Shown here one piece after another: positions 1-8,138 of a stretch of DNA of 51,143 nt; position 1 is the stretch's first letter, and each line of letters opens with the position of its first letter. The position numbers were made by a program, and so were the translations under genes. Source of the stretch: an uncultured Lachnospiraceae bacterium (GTDB lineage: Bacteria; Bacillota; Clostridia; Lachnospirales; Lachnospiraceae); NCBI GenBank assembly GCA_947626415.1, contig CANQSA010000019.1:1-51143 (forward strand), written 5' to 3'. The notes under the pieces were generated by a model. It was not told where the DNA came from and made no database searches. It saw nothing but the letters and a program-made list of their open reading frames with translations.

Positions 1-69
1 AATTTGATAGCGAAAGATCAGTGCATTAGTTTCATGACGCATCGGTGTCTTTCGCAGAAAGACGGGTAA
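1..69 (+). CDS. possible 3' end of an upstream gene (partial)
   Basis: Frame 1 is open from the first base to a TAA at 67-69 and is the only open forward frame here. It would encode about 22 C-terminal residues and stop 5 bases before the terD start, a spacing usual inside operons. The stretch is too short to recognise a family, and it could equally be untranslated leader. Its main value is the hint that the Ter operon may begin upstream of the window. Confidence 0.2.
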   Translation, partial: NLIAKDQCISFMTHRCLSQKDG

Positions 70-74
70 TAAAA

Positions 75-659
75 ATGGCAATTAGTTTGGTAAAAGGACA
101 AAAGGTTTCTCTTGATAATTCCATGAAACTTGCGTTAGTAGGATTGGGATGGGATACCAACCGTTATGACGGCGGGTATGATTTTGATTTGGATGCATCA
201 GCGTTTTTACTTGATGAAAACGGTAAGCTCCGGAGAGATGAAGATTTTATTTTCTACAATAATCTTGAAAGCCGCAATAAAGCAGTTATTCACACCGGTG
301 ATAATCTTACCGGTGATGGCGAAGGTGATGATGAGGTCATCCTAATAGATTTTACAAAAATTCCTGATGATATTAAGAGAATCGCAATCTGTGTCACGAT
401 TTATGATGCGGCTGCGCGTGGTCAGAATTTCGGACAAGTTTCAAATGCATATATTAGAATCGCGAAAATGGAAGACGAATTTGATACAGTTGGGGAGGAA
501 ATCCTTAAATTTGATCTGGAGGAAGAATTTTCTATTGAAACGGCTCTCGTTGTTGCTGAAATCTATTTAAAAAACGGAGAATGGAAATTCAATGCAGTCG
601 CAGCGGGCTATCAAGGCGGGTTAGAGGCAATCGTTCGTTCCTTCGGAGGCAATGTGTAA
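75..659 (+). CDS. terD: TerD family calcium-binding stress protein
   Basis: This is a 194-residue cytoplasmic protein of the TerD/TerZ/CABP family, close to the usual length of about 190. The N-terminal MAISLVKGQK block and the acidic stretches FDLDAS and HTGDNLTGDGEGDDE are the family's calcium-binding signature. GLGWD near residue 25 and the C-terminal AAGYQGGL segment also match. TerD proteins belong to tellurite and general stress response systems; their biochemical role is still unclear, though calcium binding is established for the family. A GTG at 45 is in frame but would add ten non-conserved residues, so the ATG at 75 is preferred. It is followed by kinase, vWA and phosphatase genes in the same direction, which is the known TerY-P arrangement. 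Identity is confident; its function in this operon is inferred. Confidence 0.93.
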   Translation: MAISLVKGQKVSLDNSMKLALVGLGWDTNRYDGGYDFDLDASAFLLDENGKLRRDEDFIFYNNLESRNKAVIHTGDNLTGDGEGDDEVILIDFTKIPDDIKRIAICVTIYDAAARGQNFGQVSNAYIRIAKMEDEFDTVGEEILKFDLEEEFSIETALVVAEIYLKNGEWKFNAVAAGYQGGLEAIVRSFGGNV

Positions 660-689
660 TAGATCAACGAAAGGAAAGAGGTGAATTGC

Positions 690-1991
690 TTGAAGGAATT
701 TCAGAAAGGTCAAAGGATTAAAACCGCGTCAGGCGGGGAACTTGAAGTGCTGCAGAAACTTGGCGAAGGTGGGCAGGGCGTTGTTTATAAAGTAAACTAT
801 AATGGCAAGCAGCTGGCTTTAAAGTGGTATTTTGGCAATAAATTAAACAATGCAGATAAATTTTACAGAAATATTCAAAACAATATAAAGCAGGGAGCGC
901 CCACCAGTGCATTCTTGTGGCCGCTTGAAATAACAGAATATTTTCAGGGAAGTTTTGGATATCTGATGGAGCTTAGGCCTCCGGAATATAAGGATTTTTC
1001 TCTTTTCCTGCTGGCAAAGGCAAAATTTGCAAGTATAGACGCACTGATCAATGCAGCGCTTTGTATTACTAACGGGTTTCGGGAACTTCACAGAAGCGGA
1101 TTCAGTTATCAAGATCTTAACGATGGAAACTTTTTTGTCAATCCGAAGACGGGAGATGTGCTGATCTGTGATAATGATAATGTTGCGCCTTATGGCGAGA
1201 ATTTAGGAATTGCAGGAAAATGCAGATATATGGCTCCGGAAGTCGTTATGGGTAAAAAACGCCCGGATATCCATACAGATCGTTTTTCGCTTGCTGTGGT
1301 TTTGTATTTGTTATTATTCCTGAATCATCCTTTAGAAGGCAAAAAAACCATGTGTCCCTGCCTGACGGAAGAGTTAGAACGTAAGCTTTACGGAAGTGAG
1401 CCGGTGTTTGTTTGGGATCCGGCAGATGATACAAACAGACCGGTCAGAGGCGTACATGTAAATGAAATTAAGTTCTGGCCGGTATATCCGAAGTTTGTCC
1501 GTGAAACTTTTGAAGAAGCATTCAGCCATGAATCTATGGTGGGAACAGATACCGCGCACCGCGTACAGGAAAAAAAGTGGCAGGAAGTATTTACGGCTTT
1601 AAGGGATATAATGATCAATTGCCCGAAATGCAAGGGAGAAACTTTTATTGATATATCTCAGAATTCCTGCAGATGTATCAGCTGCGGACAGGATATCACC
1701 AGACTTCCTGTTTTGAAAGTAAAAAAATATAATGTTGTAATGGCTCCGGGCAAAAAAGTATATGCTTGTCATGTCGTTCACGATAGTGATGACTTTAAAG
1801 AAATCAAGGGTGAAGTTATTACAAGCCGAACGGATCCATCGTTAATCGGATTAAAAAATAATTCGGAAAATACATGGAATGCAAGTTTGCCGAACGGCAC
1901 AACAAAATCGTATTCTAAGAATCAGGTGATCAAGATTGGAAAAGGACTGAAGATTAACTTCGGCAATGGAAATCAAGGAGAAATTATTTAA
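690..1991 (+). CDS. serine/threonine protein kinase with C-terminal zinc ribbon
   Basis: The protein has about 433 residues. The kinase fold shows a glycine-rich loop LGEGGQGVVYK near residue 27, the ATP-binding lysine in LALKWY near 45, a catalytic loop YQDLNDGN with Asp near 142, a DND in place of DFG near 161-163, and MAPEVV in the activation segment. It is a divergent Hanks-type kinase of the sort paired with TerY proteins. A zinc ribbon (CPKC...CISC, about 311-332) follows, then a beta-rich tail ending in KINFGNG. No membrane segment is seen, so it should be cytoplasmic, unlike PknB with PASTA repeats. A GTG at 681 is in frame, but AGAGGTG sits 6 bases before TTG 690, which I take as the start. 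It probably phosphorylates partners in this operon, opposed by the PP2C encoded two genes on; that is inference. Confidence 0.85.
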   Translation: MKEFQKGQRIKTASGGELEVLQKLGEGGQGVVYKVNYNGKQLALKWYFGNKLNNADKFYRNIQNNIKQGAPTSAFLWPLEITEYFQGSFGYLMELRPPEYKDFSLFLLAKAKFASIDALINAALCITNGFRELHRSGFSYQDLNDGNFFVNPKTGDVLICDNDNVAPYGENLGIAGKCRYMAPEVVMGKKRPDIHTDRFSLAVVLYLLLFLNHPLEGKKTMCPCLTEELERKLYGSEPVFVWDPADDTNRPVRGVHVNEIKFWPVYPKFVRETFEEAFSHESMVGTDTAHRVQEKKWQEVFTALRDIMINCPKCKGETFIDISQNSCRCISCGQDITRLPVLKVKKYNVVMAPGKKVYACHVVHDSDDFKEIKGEVITSRTDPSLIGLKNNSENTWNASLPNGTTKSYSKNQVIKIGKGLKINFGNGNQGEII

Positions 1992-2017
1992 AAATTAAGA
2001 AAGTGAGGATCATTTAC

Positions 2018-2761
2018 ATGGGATTATATGATGAAGTAGTAGAGGTACCCAGAAGAACGATGGTTTTGTTCTTTGTAGTAGACACATCCGGAAGTATGGG
2101 AGGCGCGAAGATCGGTACGGTAAATTCTGCGATTGAAGAAATTGTACCTGAGCTTAAAGATATCTCTGAGAGTAATGCAGATGCTCAGATTAAAGTCGCA
2201 ACACTTGCGTTTTCTACAGGGGCGCATTGGGTAGACAGCGCTCCGGTAGCAGCGGAAAATTTCAGATGGAATTACCTGGATGCAAATGGAGTGACAGACC
2301 TGGGAGAAGCGTGCAATCAGCTGAACGAAAAACTTTCAAGAAAGGCTTTTATGAGTGATGCAACCGGCTCTTTTGCGCCGGCGATCTTTCTTATGTCGGA
2401 TGGAGAACCTACCGATAACTATAAGCATGGTTTAGAGAAGCTGAAACAGAATAATTGGTTTAAGAAAGCGATTAAAGTAGCGGTTGCCATAGGCGAAGAT
2501 GCGAATAAAACGGTTCTTGCTGACTTTACGGGCAACGTAGAGGCTGTTATAACGGTACATACGCCGGAGGCTTTGAAAAAGTGGATTCAATTTGTCAGTG
2601 TCAGAGCTTCTGAAATTGGAAGCAAGAGTTCCAATGCGGGAACAGGAGAGTCTGCTTCTGAGATTGTAAGTAAGCAAGATGAGTTTGTAAAGGAAATTCA
2701 AACACAGACAGCGGAGGCTTCAGATTGGGATTCATTTGATGACGATGGCATACAGTGGTAA
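2018..2761 (+). CDS. TerY-like von Willebrand factor A domain protein
   Basis: This 247-residue protein is almost entirely a vWA domain. The metal-ion-dependent adhesion site DTSGSM lies at residues 22-27, the conserved threonine follows in NGVTDLGEA, and the third metal-site element is LMSDGEPTD. Length and motifs match TerY. Such proteins are thought to be scaffolds or metal-responsive adaptors between a kinase and a phosphatase. The start is the ATG at 2018, with GTGAGGA a few bases upstream; an in-frame GTG at 2003 has no ribosome site. The 3' end overlaps the longer frame of the next gene, but the likely downstream start leaves 17 bases between them. The last 45 residues are Ser/Thr/Glu-rich and may be the phosphorylated tail, which is conjecture. 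Confidence 0.9.
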   Translation: MGLYDEVVEVPRRTMVLFFVVDTSGSMGGAKIGTVNSAIEEIVPELKDISESNADAQIKVATLAFSTGAHWVDSAPVAAENFRWNYLDANGVTDLGEACNQLNEKLSRKAFMSDATGSFAPAIFLMSDGEPTDNYKHGLEKLKQNNWFKKAIKVAVAIGEDANKTVLADFTGNVEAVITVHTPEALKKWIQFVSVRASEIGSKSSNAGTGESASEIVSKQDEFVKEIQTQTAEASDWDSFDDDGIQW

Positions 2762-2778
2762 GAAAGGAGGGCATTGGT

Positions 2779-4338
2779 ATGAATGCAAAATCCTTCCATT
2801 TAACAGCCCAAGGTGCGAGTCATATAAAGAAAAATAAGGAGTGCCAGGATGCATCGTCCAGCTGTCAGGATGAAAATTGTACGATAGCGATTGTGTGCGA
2901 TGGGCATGGGGGAGACGATTATGTGCGCAGTGCGATCGGCTCTAAGATCGGGTGTGCTGTTGCGGAGAAAAATATAAAGAAATTTTTTTCTGACATGGAT
3001 AAGGATACTTTTTTATCAGATCCGGACAAGTATCTGAAAAATCTGGAAGCAAGCATTATCAATGAATGGAATGAATCTATTGCCGCATATCACAGCGCAA
3101 ATCCTTTTCTGGAGAGTGAATTAAGCGTTGTTTCTGAAAGAGCACGCAAAAAATATATTGAAGACAGGAAAATCTGGAGCGCATACGGGACAACGATGAT
3201 CGCTGTTGCTATGAATAAGGATTATTGGTTTGGGATCCATATAGGTGACGGGAAATGTGTGGCGGTCAATCCGGCAGGTGAATTTAAGCAGCCGATCCCC
3301 TGGGATCCGAAGTGCTTTTTAAATGCGACTACTTCCATATGTGACTCAGATGCGATAGAAAGGTTCAGGCATTTTTATTCTGAAAAATTGCCGGCGGCGG
3401 TTTTTGTGGGATCGGACGGAATAGACGACTGTTTTACTAATAATGAGCAGTTACATAATCTTTATAAAACAGTTTTATATTCATTTGCTACAACAGATTT
3501 CGACAAAGCCTGTGAAGGGCTTGCGGACTATCTTCCCAGACTATCTGCCAAAGGCAGTGGTGACGATGTTTCCATTGCGGCTCTGCTTGATCTGGATCTG
3601 ATTCCGGATTTGTCTATTGTAAAAGAGTATGACAGGGAAAAGGAAAAAGCCCGAGTTGAGGAAAATGCCAGAAAAGAAGCAGAAAAAAACGAAGCGGAAA
3701 AACGTCGGGTAGAAGAAGAACATTTGAGATTCCAACAGCAGAACAATGCAAAGACAAGGAAACCTTATCAAGTAAAGCTGCCTAAATTTTGTGATAATTG
3801 CGGCGAACGGATCAGACCGGGAGTTAAGTTTTGCAGTAACTGCGGAAGCAAGATTTATTACGCTGAAGAATCAGAAGAACAACAAAAGATGCAGGTAATC
3901 AAAATTGCACCATTCTTTTCGGAACGGGATATGGAGTCTGTCGATCAAAGCGAGGAGGAGATTTTTGCGGAAGACGCGGTAGTTCCTGTTGATACAGAGG
4001 AAGAAAAGACAGAGGCGGCCGAGGAAGTTCAGGAAGATACTGATTTTTCGGAGGAGGAAGAAACTGTCTTTGCTTATGAAACTGCAGAAAATGAAGAAAT
4101 TTCTTATTTGAATGAAGAGAATGAAAACGATGTTCATTTGGATAATGAGGTTGCAGAAGAAATCGAAGAAGATTTAAATGCAGAGAATTCGTCAGATGAT
4201 ATGGAACTATCGGAAAACGAAGAGGAAGCAGAAAGTGAAAGCGAAATAAAACAAAAAGCAGATGTAGAAAAAAGGAGAAAATTCGGGTTAAGAAAAATGC
4301 GGGAAAAGAAGCGAAAAAAGCAAAGCGATAAGTTTTAA
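2779..4338 (+). CDS. PP2C family protein phosphatase with zinc ribbon and acidic tail
   Basis: The protein has 519 residues. The PP2C metal-binding motif CDGHGGDDYV is at about 40-49, IHIGDGKCVAV and VGSDGIDDCF are further PP2C blocks, and GSGDDVSIAAL closes the catalytic domain near 275. A charged coiled-coil linker (290-325) leads to a zinc ribbon with cysteines at 338, 341, 352 and 355. About 150 very acidic residues follow, and the protein ends in a basic cluster. The catalytic half should remove phosphate from Ser/Thr on products of the upstream kinase. The start at 2779 follows GAAAGGAGGG. The acidic tail is unusual and could hold metal or bind a basic partner; nothing in the sequence decides this. 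Together with the kinase and TerY it makes the TerY-P triad known from Ter-type systems. Confidence 0.88.
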   Translation: MNAKSFHLTAQGASHIKKNKECQDASSSCQDENCTIAIVCDGHGGDDYVRSAIGSKIGCAVAEKNIKKFFSDMDKDTFLSDPDKYLKNLEASIINEWNESIAAYHSANPFLESELSVVSERARKKYIEDRKIWSAYGTTMIAVAMNKDYWFGIHIGDGKCVAVNPAGEFKQPIPWDPKCFLNATTSICDSDAIERFRHFYSEKLPAAVFVGSDGIDDCFTNNEQLHNLYKTVLYSFATTDFDKACEGLADYLPRLSAKGSGDDVSIAALLDLDLIPDLSIVKEYDREKEKARVEENARKEAEKNEAEKRRVEEEHLRFQQQNNAKTRKPYQVKLPKFCDNCGERIRPGVKFCSNCGSKIYYAEESEEQQKMQVIKIAPFFSERDMESVDQSEEEIFAEDAVVPVDTEEEKTEAAEEVQEDTDFSEEEETVFAYETAENEEISYLNEENENDVHLDNEVAEEIEEDLNAENSSDDMELSENEEEAESESEIKQKADVEKRRKFGLRKMREKKRKKQSDKF

Positions 4339-4360
4339 GTGATTGTTCAGATTGAGGAGA

Positions 4361-4402
4361 ATGCAGATATATCGCTGTTTTAAGAGATATATCTGCATTT
4401 TT
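4361..4402 (+). terminator. intrinsic terminator or attenuator inside the Ter operon
   Basis: A perfect 13-bp inverted repeat (ATGCAGATATATC at 4361 and its complement ending at 4398) is followed by five T residues. It lies between the phosphatase gene and the leucine-rich-repeat gene, whose start codon comes only 10 bases later. It may reduce transcription into the second half of the island. Confidence 0.65.
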
Positions 4403-4412
4403 ACGGTGAATT

Positions 4413-5957
4413 ATGAAGTGTCCGAAGTGCGGGAGACAGTGGGATGTCTCGAATAAGATCACAAGCGTAACCTATGTTTGCCCATACTGCGGCGAAACCG
4501 TGGATGGGAATGGATGCAGCAAAGAAAATCTCGGAAAAATAATTAAACGTATCATGGCAGATTATGGCGAGGATGTAATCGATAACATTTCTTGTCTGAA
4601 TGCATTGCTTATGGATTATGTTCCGGATATGGCAAAAGAAAGAAAGTTAGTCATCAATGCATTAAAAGAAGGAATATTGCTTCAGCTTAAAAGAGGGATA
4701 GAGGAAGAAGGTAAAAGGACAGAAGATGCGGCGCGGGAATGCGCAGCGATGCTTGTATCCGATATGTGGATTACGGAGAATGCAGCCCGGTATGCGGTGA
4801 ATGTAATCTTATATTCGCTTGGATATGTTGGAAGTGACGAAACGGAACCTCCAGCCGGCAGCAGTATTATAAGAGAAAAGCAGCTGATAAAAGGGCAGCT
4901 TCCTTTTGAAACGGTAGTACATAAAGAGAAATTGACGGAGTATGAAAGCATTGGTTATAAAGCATTTGCTTCAAATTACCAGCTCACGGAAATTGAGATA
5001 CCGGAAAGCATTACGAAGATCTATCCGAAAGCGTTTTTAAACTGCATTGGATTAAAAAAAGTTTCTTTAAGCCAGAATCTGGAAACCATAGGGCAAGGCG
5101 TATTCGATGGCTGCATCCAACTGGAGGATATCTCGATCAATAATAATCCGAACTATACAGTATCGAATGGTTTGTTGATCGACAGAAACAAGAAGATGCT
5201 GATTCGGAGTACAAATAGAAAAAGCACATCAGTATCAGTGATAAACGGAATCAATATTATTTGTAAAAAAGCATTTGAAAAGGATAGCACTGAACATATA
5301 AAAATACCCGGTACAGTTAATGAGATAGAGGAAGATGCGTTTGCCTGTACAATGAATCTGCAGGAAATAACGGTGGAAACATCCAATAAAACTTACTGCA
5401 GCATTGACGGAGTCCTTCATAGCCGTAATAGAAAAAAGCTGATAAGGTATCCGCAGGGGAAACAGAATGGGGCGTATTACTTAGAAGATGAAGTAATCAA
5501 GATTGGCAGGAAGGCCTTTAGCTGCGCAGTCAAACTCCGTTCGGTTACATTTGCCGGAAAGCTAAAAGAAATTGAAGCAAATGCATTTGAATACTGCATA
5601 GGGATAGAAAATGTGCTGCTGCCGAGAAATGTTGAAGTAATTGGTGAAAGGGCATTTCAGTATTGTAAAAAGCTGGTTAGCGTGATGCTTCCTCAGGGTA
5701 TTATAAAAATCGGAGATTGCGCATTTTTGGGATGTAAATTTTTAAAAACAGTCAGTATTCCAAGAAGCGTTAACGATATAGGGAATATGGCATTTGCGGG
5801 CTGCAAGTCGCTGTCAGGTGTTGTAATACAGGAAAATGTAAGATTTATAGGAGATAAGGCATTTGCTGATTGCCCTAACGTTGAAATATCCGTTAAGGCG
5901 AATGCGTACGTTGAAACTTATTGCAGGATGCACGGAATAAAGTGGAAAAAAGTATAA
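4413..5957 (+). CDS. zinc-ribbon leucine-rich-repeat (BspA-like) protein, cytoplasmic
   Basis: The protein has 514 residues. It opens with a zinc ribbon (cysteines 3, 6, 23 and 26), followed by a helical segment to about 150. About ten BspA/LRR_5-type repeats of 23 residues run from 165 to the end, with recurring blocks such as IGxxAFxxCxxLxxVxIP. Repeats of this family are normally on secreted surface proteins, but here there is no signal peptide and the zinc ribbon is at the very N-terminus, so the protein should be intracellular. The repeat fold is a binding surface, so it may recruit targets for the kinase/phosphatase system; that is inference. The start codon lies 10 bases after a terminator hairpin with only a weak ribosome site (GGTGA). 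The distant BspA-like proteins at 28-33 kb share the fold but have signal peptides. Confidence 0.87.
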   Translation: MKCPKCGRQWDVSNKITSVTYVCPYCGETVDGNGCSKENLGKIIKRIMADYGEDVIDNISCLNALLMDYVPDMAKERKLVINALKEGILLQLKRGIEEEGKRTEDAARECAAMLVSDMWITENAARYAVNVILYSLGYVGSDETEPPAGSSIIREKQLIKGQLPFETVVHKEKLTEYESIGYKAFASNYQLTEIEIPESITKIYPKAFLNCIGLKKVSLSQNLETIGQGVFDGCIQLEDISINNNPNYTVSNGLLIDRNKKMLIRSTNRKSTSVSVINGINIICKKAFEKDSTEHIKIPGTVNEIEEDAFACTMNLQEITVETSNKTYCSIDGVLHSRNRKKLIRYPQGKQNGAYYLEDEVIKIGRKAFSCAVKLRSVTFAGKLKEIEANAFEYCIGIENVLLPRNVEVIGERAFQYCKKLVSVMLPQGIIKIGDCAFLGCKFLKTVSIPRSVNDIGNMAFAGCKSLSGVVIQENVRFIGDKAFADCPNVEISVKANAYVETYCRMHGIKWKKV

Positions 5958-6012
5958 GCGGGATTGCAGCAAGGATCGCTTAGAAAAAATAAAGGTTAGG
6001 AGGAAAAACTAT

Positions 6013-6378
6013 ATGAGAGAGGACGTAAAAGAGGCAAATGTTGTTTTGGCTAAATGTCGAAGATCCCACAAAATTTATGGGATTCGGGTTGAAAAAAGAG
6101 AAGATAATATATGGTATTGTACCTGGGCATTTCCCATTACGGAAACAGGCGCTTCAAATGAAGGATATGGAGACACAAAGATATCAGGCAGAGTTGATTT
6201 CGATCCTGAGTATCCGGGATGCCCATATTGCGGAGATTATGAATGGGTTAGCTGCGGCAAGTGCGGAAAGCTGACATGTTGTGGTGATGATGAAAAGTTT
6301 TTTACTTGTGCATGGTGCGGTAATTCCGGGAAACTAACCATAGGAGAAACGTTTGACCTGCATGGCGGAGGATATTGA
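6013..6378 (+). CDS. small TerY-C-like metal-binding protein
   Basis: This is a 121-residue soluble protein. The C-terminal half is Cys-rich: CPYC near 74, CGKCGKLTCC near 86 and CAWCGNSG near 103, ending in a Gly/His tail. This pattern resembles the metal-binding module usually fused to the C-terminus of TerY proteins (TerY-C). Here the TerY at 2018 lacks it, so the module appears to be supplied as a separate polypeptide. The first 60 residues are a beta-rich segment I cannot assign. AGGAGG lies 8 bases before the ATG. The likely role is metal sensing for the vWA-kinase-phosphatase set. The family call rests on cysteine spacing and context. Confidence 0.72.
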   Translation: MREDVKEANVVLAKCRRSHKIYGIRVEKREDNIWYCTWAFPITETGASNEGYGDTKISGRVDFDPEYPGCPYCGDYEWVSCGKCGKLTCCGDDEKFFTCAWCGNSGKLTIGETFDLHGGGY

Positions 6379-6397
6379 TTGGCGAAGGGGACAGTAA

Positions 6398-7408
6398 ATG
6401 AAAAATGAAAGATATTACTACAGCATTATGTCATCCGACGAGCAAAAAGCGTATAAGGTGATTTTTGACGGGTTGAAAAAGCATATTGATCATATTACGG
6501 TACAGACACAGTTATCACCGGATGAAATTCAGGAGATCTATATAAAAGTATTATACGACAATCCTCTGTTTTATTATATAAATCAGACTGTAATCAGAAT
6601 GCAGGGGAGACCGGGAGACTGGAGTCTTTTGCCGGAATATCTGTATACAAGCAATGAGATCAGCAGGATAAATTCGGAGATAAGAAATGTTGTAGATAAG
6701 ATAAAAGTAAGAGCGGACACTTTTAAAAGCAATGAGTTTCGGCTGGAAAAATGTTTACATGACAGCGTAGTTAAAAGTGTAGCGTATGACTACGATTCTC
6801 TGAAAAAGGAAGATTGTTTTAATGCGCATTCCATAGTGGGAGCGTTTTTGGATGGAAAAGCTGTCTGCGAAGGAATTGCGAAAGCATTCAAACTTTTATG
6901 TAATGAATATGGAATCAAATGTATTGTTGTTCTGGGAAAAGCCAATAAAGACGGAATTTATGGAGATGATGACTATCATGCTTGGAATCTCGTAAAAATC
7001 GGAGAGGAATCTTATCATGTGGATGTTACATGGGATAACTTATATGATGGGGAAGTTCGCCATATTAGTTATGATTATTTTAACGTGACCACAAAAGATA
7101 TATTGCTGGATCATCAGCCTATAGTGGAGCTTCCGTTATGTGAGGCAACGAGATTGAATTATTTTTATAGCACGAATAGCTTTGTCAGTACATATAAAGA
7201 GTTAGTGAACCTGATTAAGCAGCGGTTTACTGCAAAGGAGATTGTGTTTAAAGCGTCTAAAGAAAAAGGGTATTTTTTACAGCCGGATGAGTTGAAGAAA
7301 AAGACGATGAAAGCCTTGCTGCAAGTGATGTTCAGGAAAAGGAGTATAAAACGATTTACGCTTTTCTTTAATGAAAGACATAATATAGGAAAAATAATCA
7401 TGAAGTAA
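6398..7408 (+). CDS. transglutaminase-like cysteine protease-fold protein
   Basis: The protein has 336 residues. The transglutaminase-like core has the catalytic triad in order: Cys157 in GKAVCEGIAKAF, His194 in YHAWNLV and Asp209 in HVDVTWD. There is no signal peptide or membrane segment, so it should act in the cytoplasm, whereas many bacterial members are exported. The N-terminal 120 residues are helical and unassigned. The last 90 are basic and lack recognised motifs. Such domains act as proteases, amidases or protein cross-linkers. In this operon it could be an effector processed or controlled by phosphorylation, but nothing proves a substrate. It starts 19 bases after the small metal-binding gene, with GAAGGGG as ribosome site. 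Confidence 0.84.
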   Translation: MKNERYYYSIMSSDEQKAYKVIFDGLKKHIDHITVQTQLSPDEIQEIYIKVLYDNPLFYYINQTVIRMQGRPGDWSLLPEYLYTSNEISRINSEIRNVVDKIKVRADTFKSNEFRLEKCLHDSVVKSVAYDYDSLKKEDCFNAHSIVGAFLDGKAVCEGIAKAFKLLCNEYGIKCIVVLGKANKDGIYGDDDYHAWNLVKIGEESYHVDVTWDNLYDGEVRHISYDYFNVTTKDILLDHQPIVELPLCEATRLNYFYSTNSFVSTYKELVNLIKQRFTAKEIVFKASKEKGYFLQPDELKKKTMKALLQVMFRKRSIKRFTLFFNERHNIGKIIMK

Positions 7409-7440
7409 AAAGTAACTATTACAAAAGAAGGAGGATCATT

Positions 7441-7977
7441 ATGTTTTGTAAAAATTGCGGAAAAGAGATAACGGAGGATGCGAAACTTTGTCCGTTCTGT
7501 GGGAAAGAAACCGATATGGGAGCTGTGGCAGCGCCGGTAACGGCACCAATAGGAAATTTTGCTAAAAGGGAAGTAAAATCAAATAGGAAAGTAGTATTTA
7601 TAATTGTTGCATGTGTGGCAGCCCTTTTTCTCGTAATGTTTATAGTCTTCAAAGTAAAAGAATCTTACTATATTTCTTTCGTAAAAGAAGGATATTTTGA
7701 AAATTATCCCAATGTAATGATAGGAAAGGCATTTGAAAATTATTTTAACCAGCCGGAGTGGTCCTGTACGGATGCACTGGAGGATGGAAATTTGCATTCG
7801 GTTGAGTTTGAAGGGACGCGCAGAGTAGATGGCGTGAACAGAAAGGTAAAAATAAGTTTTGTAGTAAATGATAATTCAGAGAACTATTATATAACAGAGG
7901 CAAAGATAGTAGGAAATCCTGCAGGAATTACGGCAGAAGATTTAGTAACAGAGGCAATCGTAGGGGCAAGTTATTGA
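7441..7977 (+). CDS. zinc-ribbon single-pass membrane protein
   Basis: The protein has 178 residues. A zinc ribbon with cysteines 3, 6, 17 and 20 is followed by a Pro/Ala linker, one membrane segment at about 51-70, and a roughly 105-residue C-terminal domain that is probably outside the cell. This zinc_ribbon-TM layout is common in Firmicutes for proteins of unknown function. It is the last gene of the island and is followed by a terminator. GAAGGAGG lies 7 bases before the ATG. It could link the cytoplasmic Ter signalling set to the envelope, which is inference from topology only. Confidence 0.8.
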   Translation: MFCKNCGKEITEDAKLCPFCGKETDMGAVAAPVTAPIGNFAKREVKSNRKVVFIIVACVAALFLVMFIVFKVKESYYISFVKEGYFENYPNVMIGKAFENYFNQPEWSCTDALEDGNLHSVEFEGTRRVDGVNRKVKISFVVNDNSENYYITEAKIVGNPAGITAEDLVTEAIVGASY

Positions 7978-7983
7978 TCATAG

Positions 7984-8013
7984 AAAAGCATCCATGTTTA
8001 TGGGTGCTTTTAA
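7984..8013 (+). terminator. intrinsic terminator ending the Ter island
   Basis: AAAAGCATCCAT and ATGGGTGCTTTT form an almost perfect 12-bp stem with a 4-base loop and a trailing T run. It starts 6 bases after the stop codon of the zinc-ribbon membrane protein. Confidence 0.75.
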
Positions 8014-8055
8014 TATTATATAAACAAAGCATGGAGGGAAAATTTATTTAAGATA

Positions 8056-8106
8056 TTGACATCATGTCAGAATAATGCTATACTAATGACACTGACATAG
8101 TGTCAG
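8056..8106 (+). promoter_or_regulatory. tetR promoter with two TGACA-N3-TGTCA operators
   Basis: The -35 box TTGACA (8056-8061) and -10 box TATACT (8079-8084) are 17 bases apart. Two inverted repeats of form TGACA-N3-TGTCA flank the -10: TTGACATCATGTCAG at 8056-8070, covering the -35, and CTGACATAGTGTCAG at 8092-8106, near +1. Such a layout suits repression by the TetR protein encoded just downstream. The same layout recurs at 23503-23553. Confidence 0.88.
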
Positions 8107-8138
8107 AACAAAATACCGGAAGATGAGGAGGACGCAAA

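Noticed and set aside
3899-4462. 187-residue open frame antisense to the acidic tail of the phosphatase
   Set aside because: It is the Phe/Leu/Pro-rich complement of a Glu-rich region, an expected artefact.
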